6,600 nt of DNA from an uncultured Eubacteriales bacterium (lineage in GTDB: Bacteria > Bacillota > Clostridia > Oscillospirales > Oscillospiraceae): contig USQL01000111.1 in assembly GCA_900556935.1 (NCBI GenBank), forward strand, positions 1 to 6,600, given 5' to 3'. The position numbers and the translations under genes were made by a program. The notes beneath the pieces are model-generated. The model was not told the DNA's origin, did not search any database, and saw only the letters and a list, made by a program, of their open reading frames with translations. Shown here piece by piece: positions 6,450 to 6,600 of the stretch; the first letter of the stretch is position 1; every line of letters begins with the position of its first letter.

Positions 6450-6557
6450 TACGGCGCATTTCTGAAATTTGTTCATAGAATGATAACTCGTGCAATCGTC
6501 GTGAGATAGCGTCACGACAATTGCGTGAGTAAACATTTTGTGAACCGTAGGGGCGGC
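6442..6557. repeat. Large imperfect inverted repeat, MITE- or REP-like
   Basis: The inner arms 6471-6504 and 6512-6545 are 34 nt each and identical at 27 of 34 positions as reverse complements, around the 7-nt loop GATAGCG. The outer arms GCCGCCCGTACG (6442-6453) and CGTAGGGGCGGC (6546-6557) match at 11 of 12. On the left, a 17-nt segment (6454-6470) separates outer and inner arms; it has no counterpart on the right and contains its own small palindrome, ATTTC-T-GAAAT. No protein is encoded inside. The best reading is a non-autonomous palindromic element with the GTAGGGGCGGC motif at its ends; a structured non-coding RNA is the alternative. Confidence 0.6.
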
Positions 6558-6572
6558 GATGTGCTTACAAAC

Positions 6573-6600
6573 AAAAACGGCGGCAATTTTGCCGCCGTTT
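6573..6600. terminator. Strong hairpin terminator at the window edge
   Basis: AAACGGCGGCAA (6575-6586) pairs perfectly with TTGCCGCCGTTT (6589-6600), a 12-bp stem. On the minus strand it is followed by TTTTTGT, a usable U tract for a gene entering from the right. On the plus strand the T run begins and is cut by the window end. It probably serves a convergent or downstream gene outside the window and would also stop tetR read-through. Confidence 0.8.

Overview
The window looks like chromosome from a high-GC Gram-positive anaerobe, probably an Oscillospiraceae-type gut Clostridium. The reasons are AAGGAGG-type ribosome binding sites, sigma-A-like promoters, a Gram-positive-style MMPL transporter, a surface protein with GLUG repeats, and GC-rich double-hairpin intergenic repeats of a kind I associate with that group. 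The taxonomic call is inference; no marker gene is present.

Layout. Positions 1-250 hold no convincing gene. They carry two copies of a double-hairpin intergenic repeat and part of a GCCGCCCCTAC repeat. A strong bidirectional terminator (252-311) follows and ends the minus-strand operon to its right. That operon, read right to left, is an 821-residue MMPL/RND-type 12-TM exporter (5449-2984), then an 893-residue secreted, membrane-anchored GLUG-repeat protein (2991-310). The two reading frames overlap by 8 nt, so translation is probably coupled. Positions 5450-5739 are a divergent regulatory region with a promoter for each direction, a small inverted repeat between them and a long structured leader before the transporter gene. 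A 191-residue TetR-family regulator with a DhaS-like C-terminal domain runs on the plus strand (5740-6315). Positions 6316-6600 contain at most a doubtful 35-codon ORF, a large imperfect inverted repeat (6442-6557) and a strong hairpin terminator at the window edge.

How the genes probably work together. The TetR protein is divergent from the MMPL operon, so it is likely to repress that operon, itself, or both, in response to a small ligand. The transporter keeps the two Asp-Tyr pairs expected of a proton-driven MMPL pump. The GLUG protein has a signal peptide, a repeat solenoid interrupted by a roughly 165-residue helical domain, and a C-terminal membrane anchor. Overlap with the pump gene suggests it is a dedicated extracytoplasmic partner. 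The substrate cannot be read from the sequence. The pump/GLUG pair is the best candidate for an undescribed system here.
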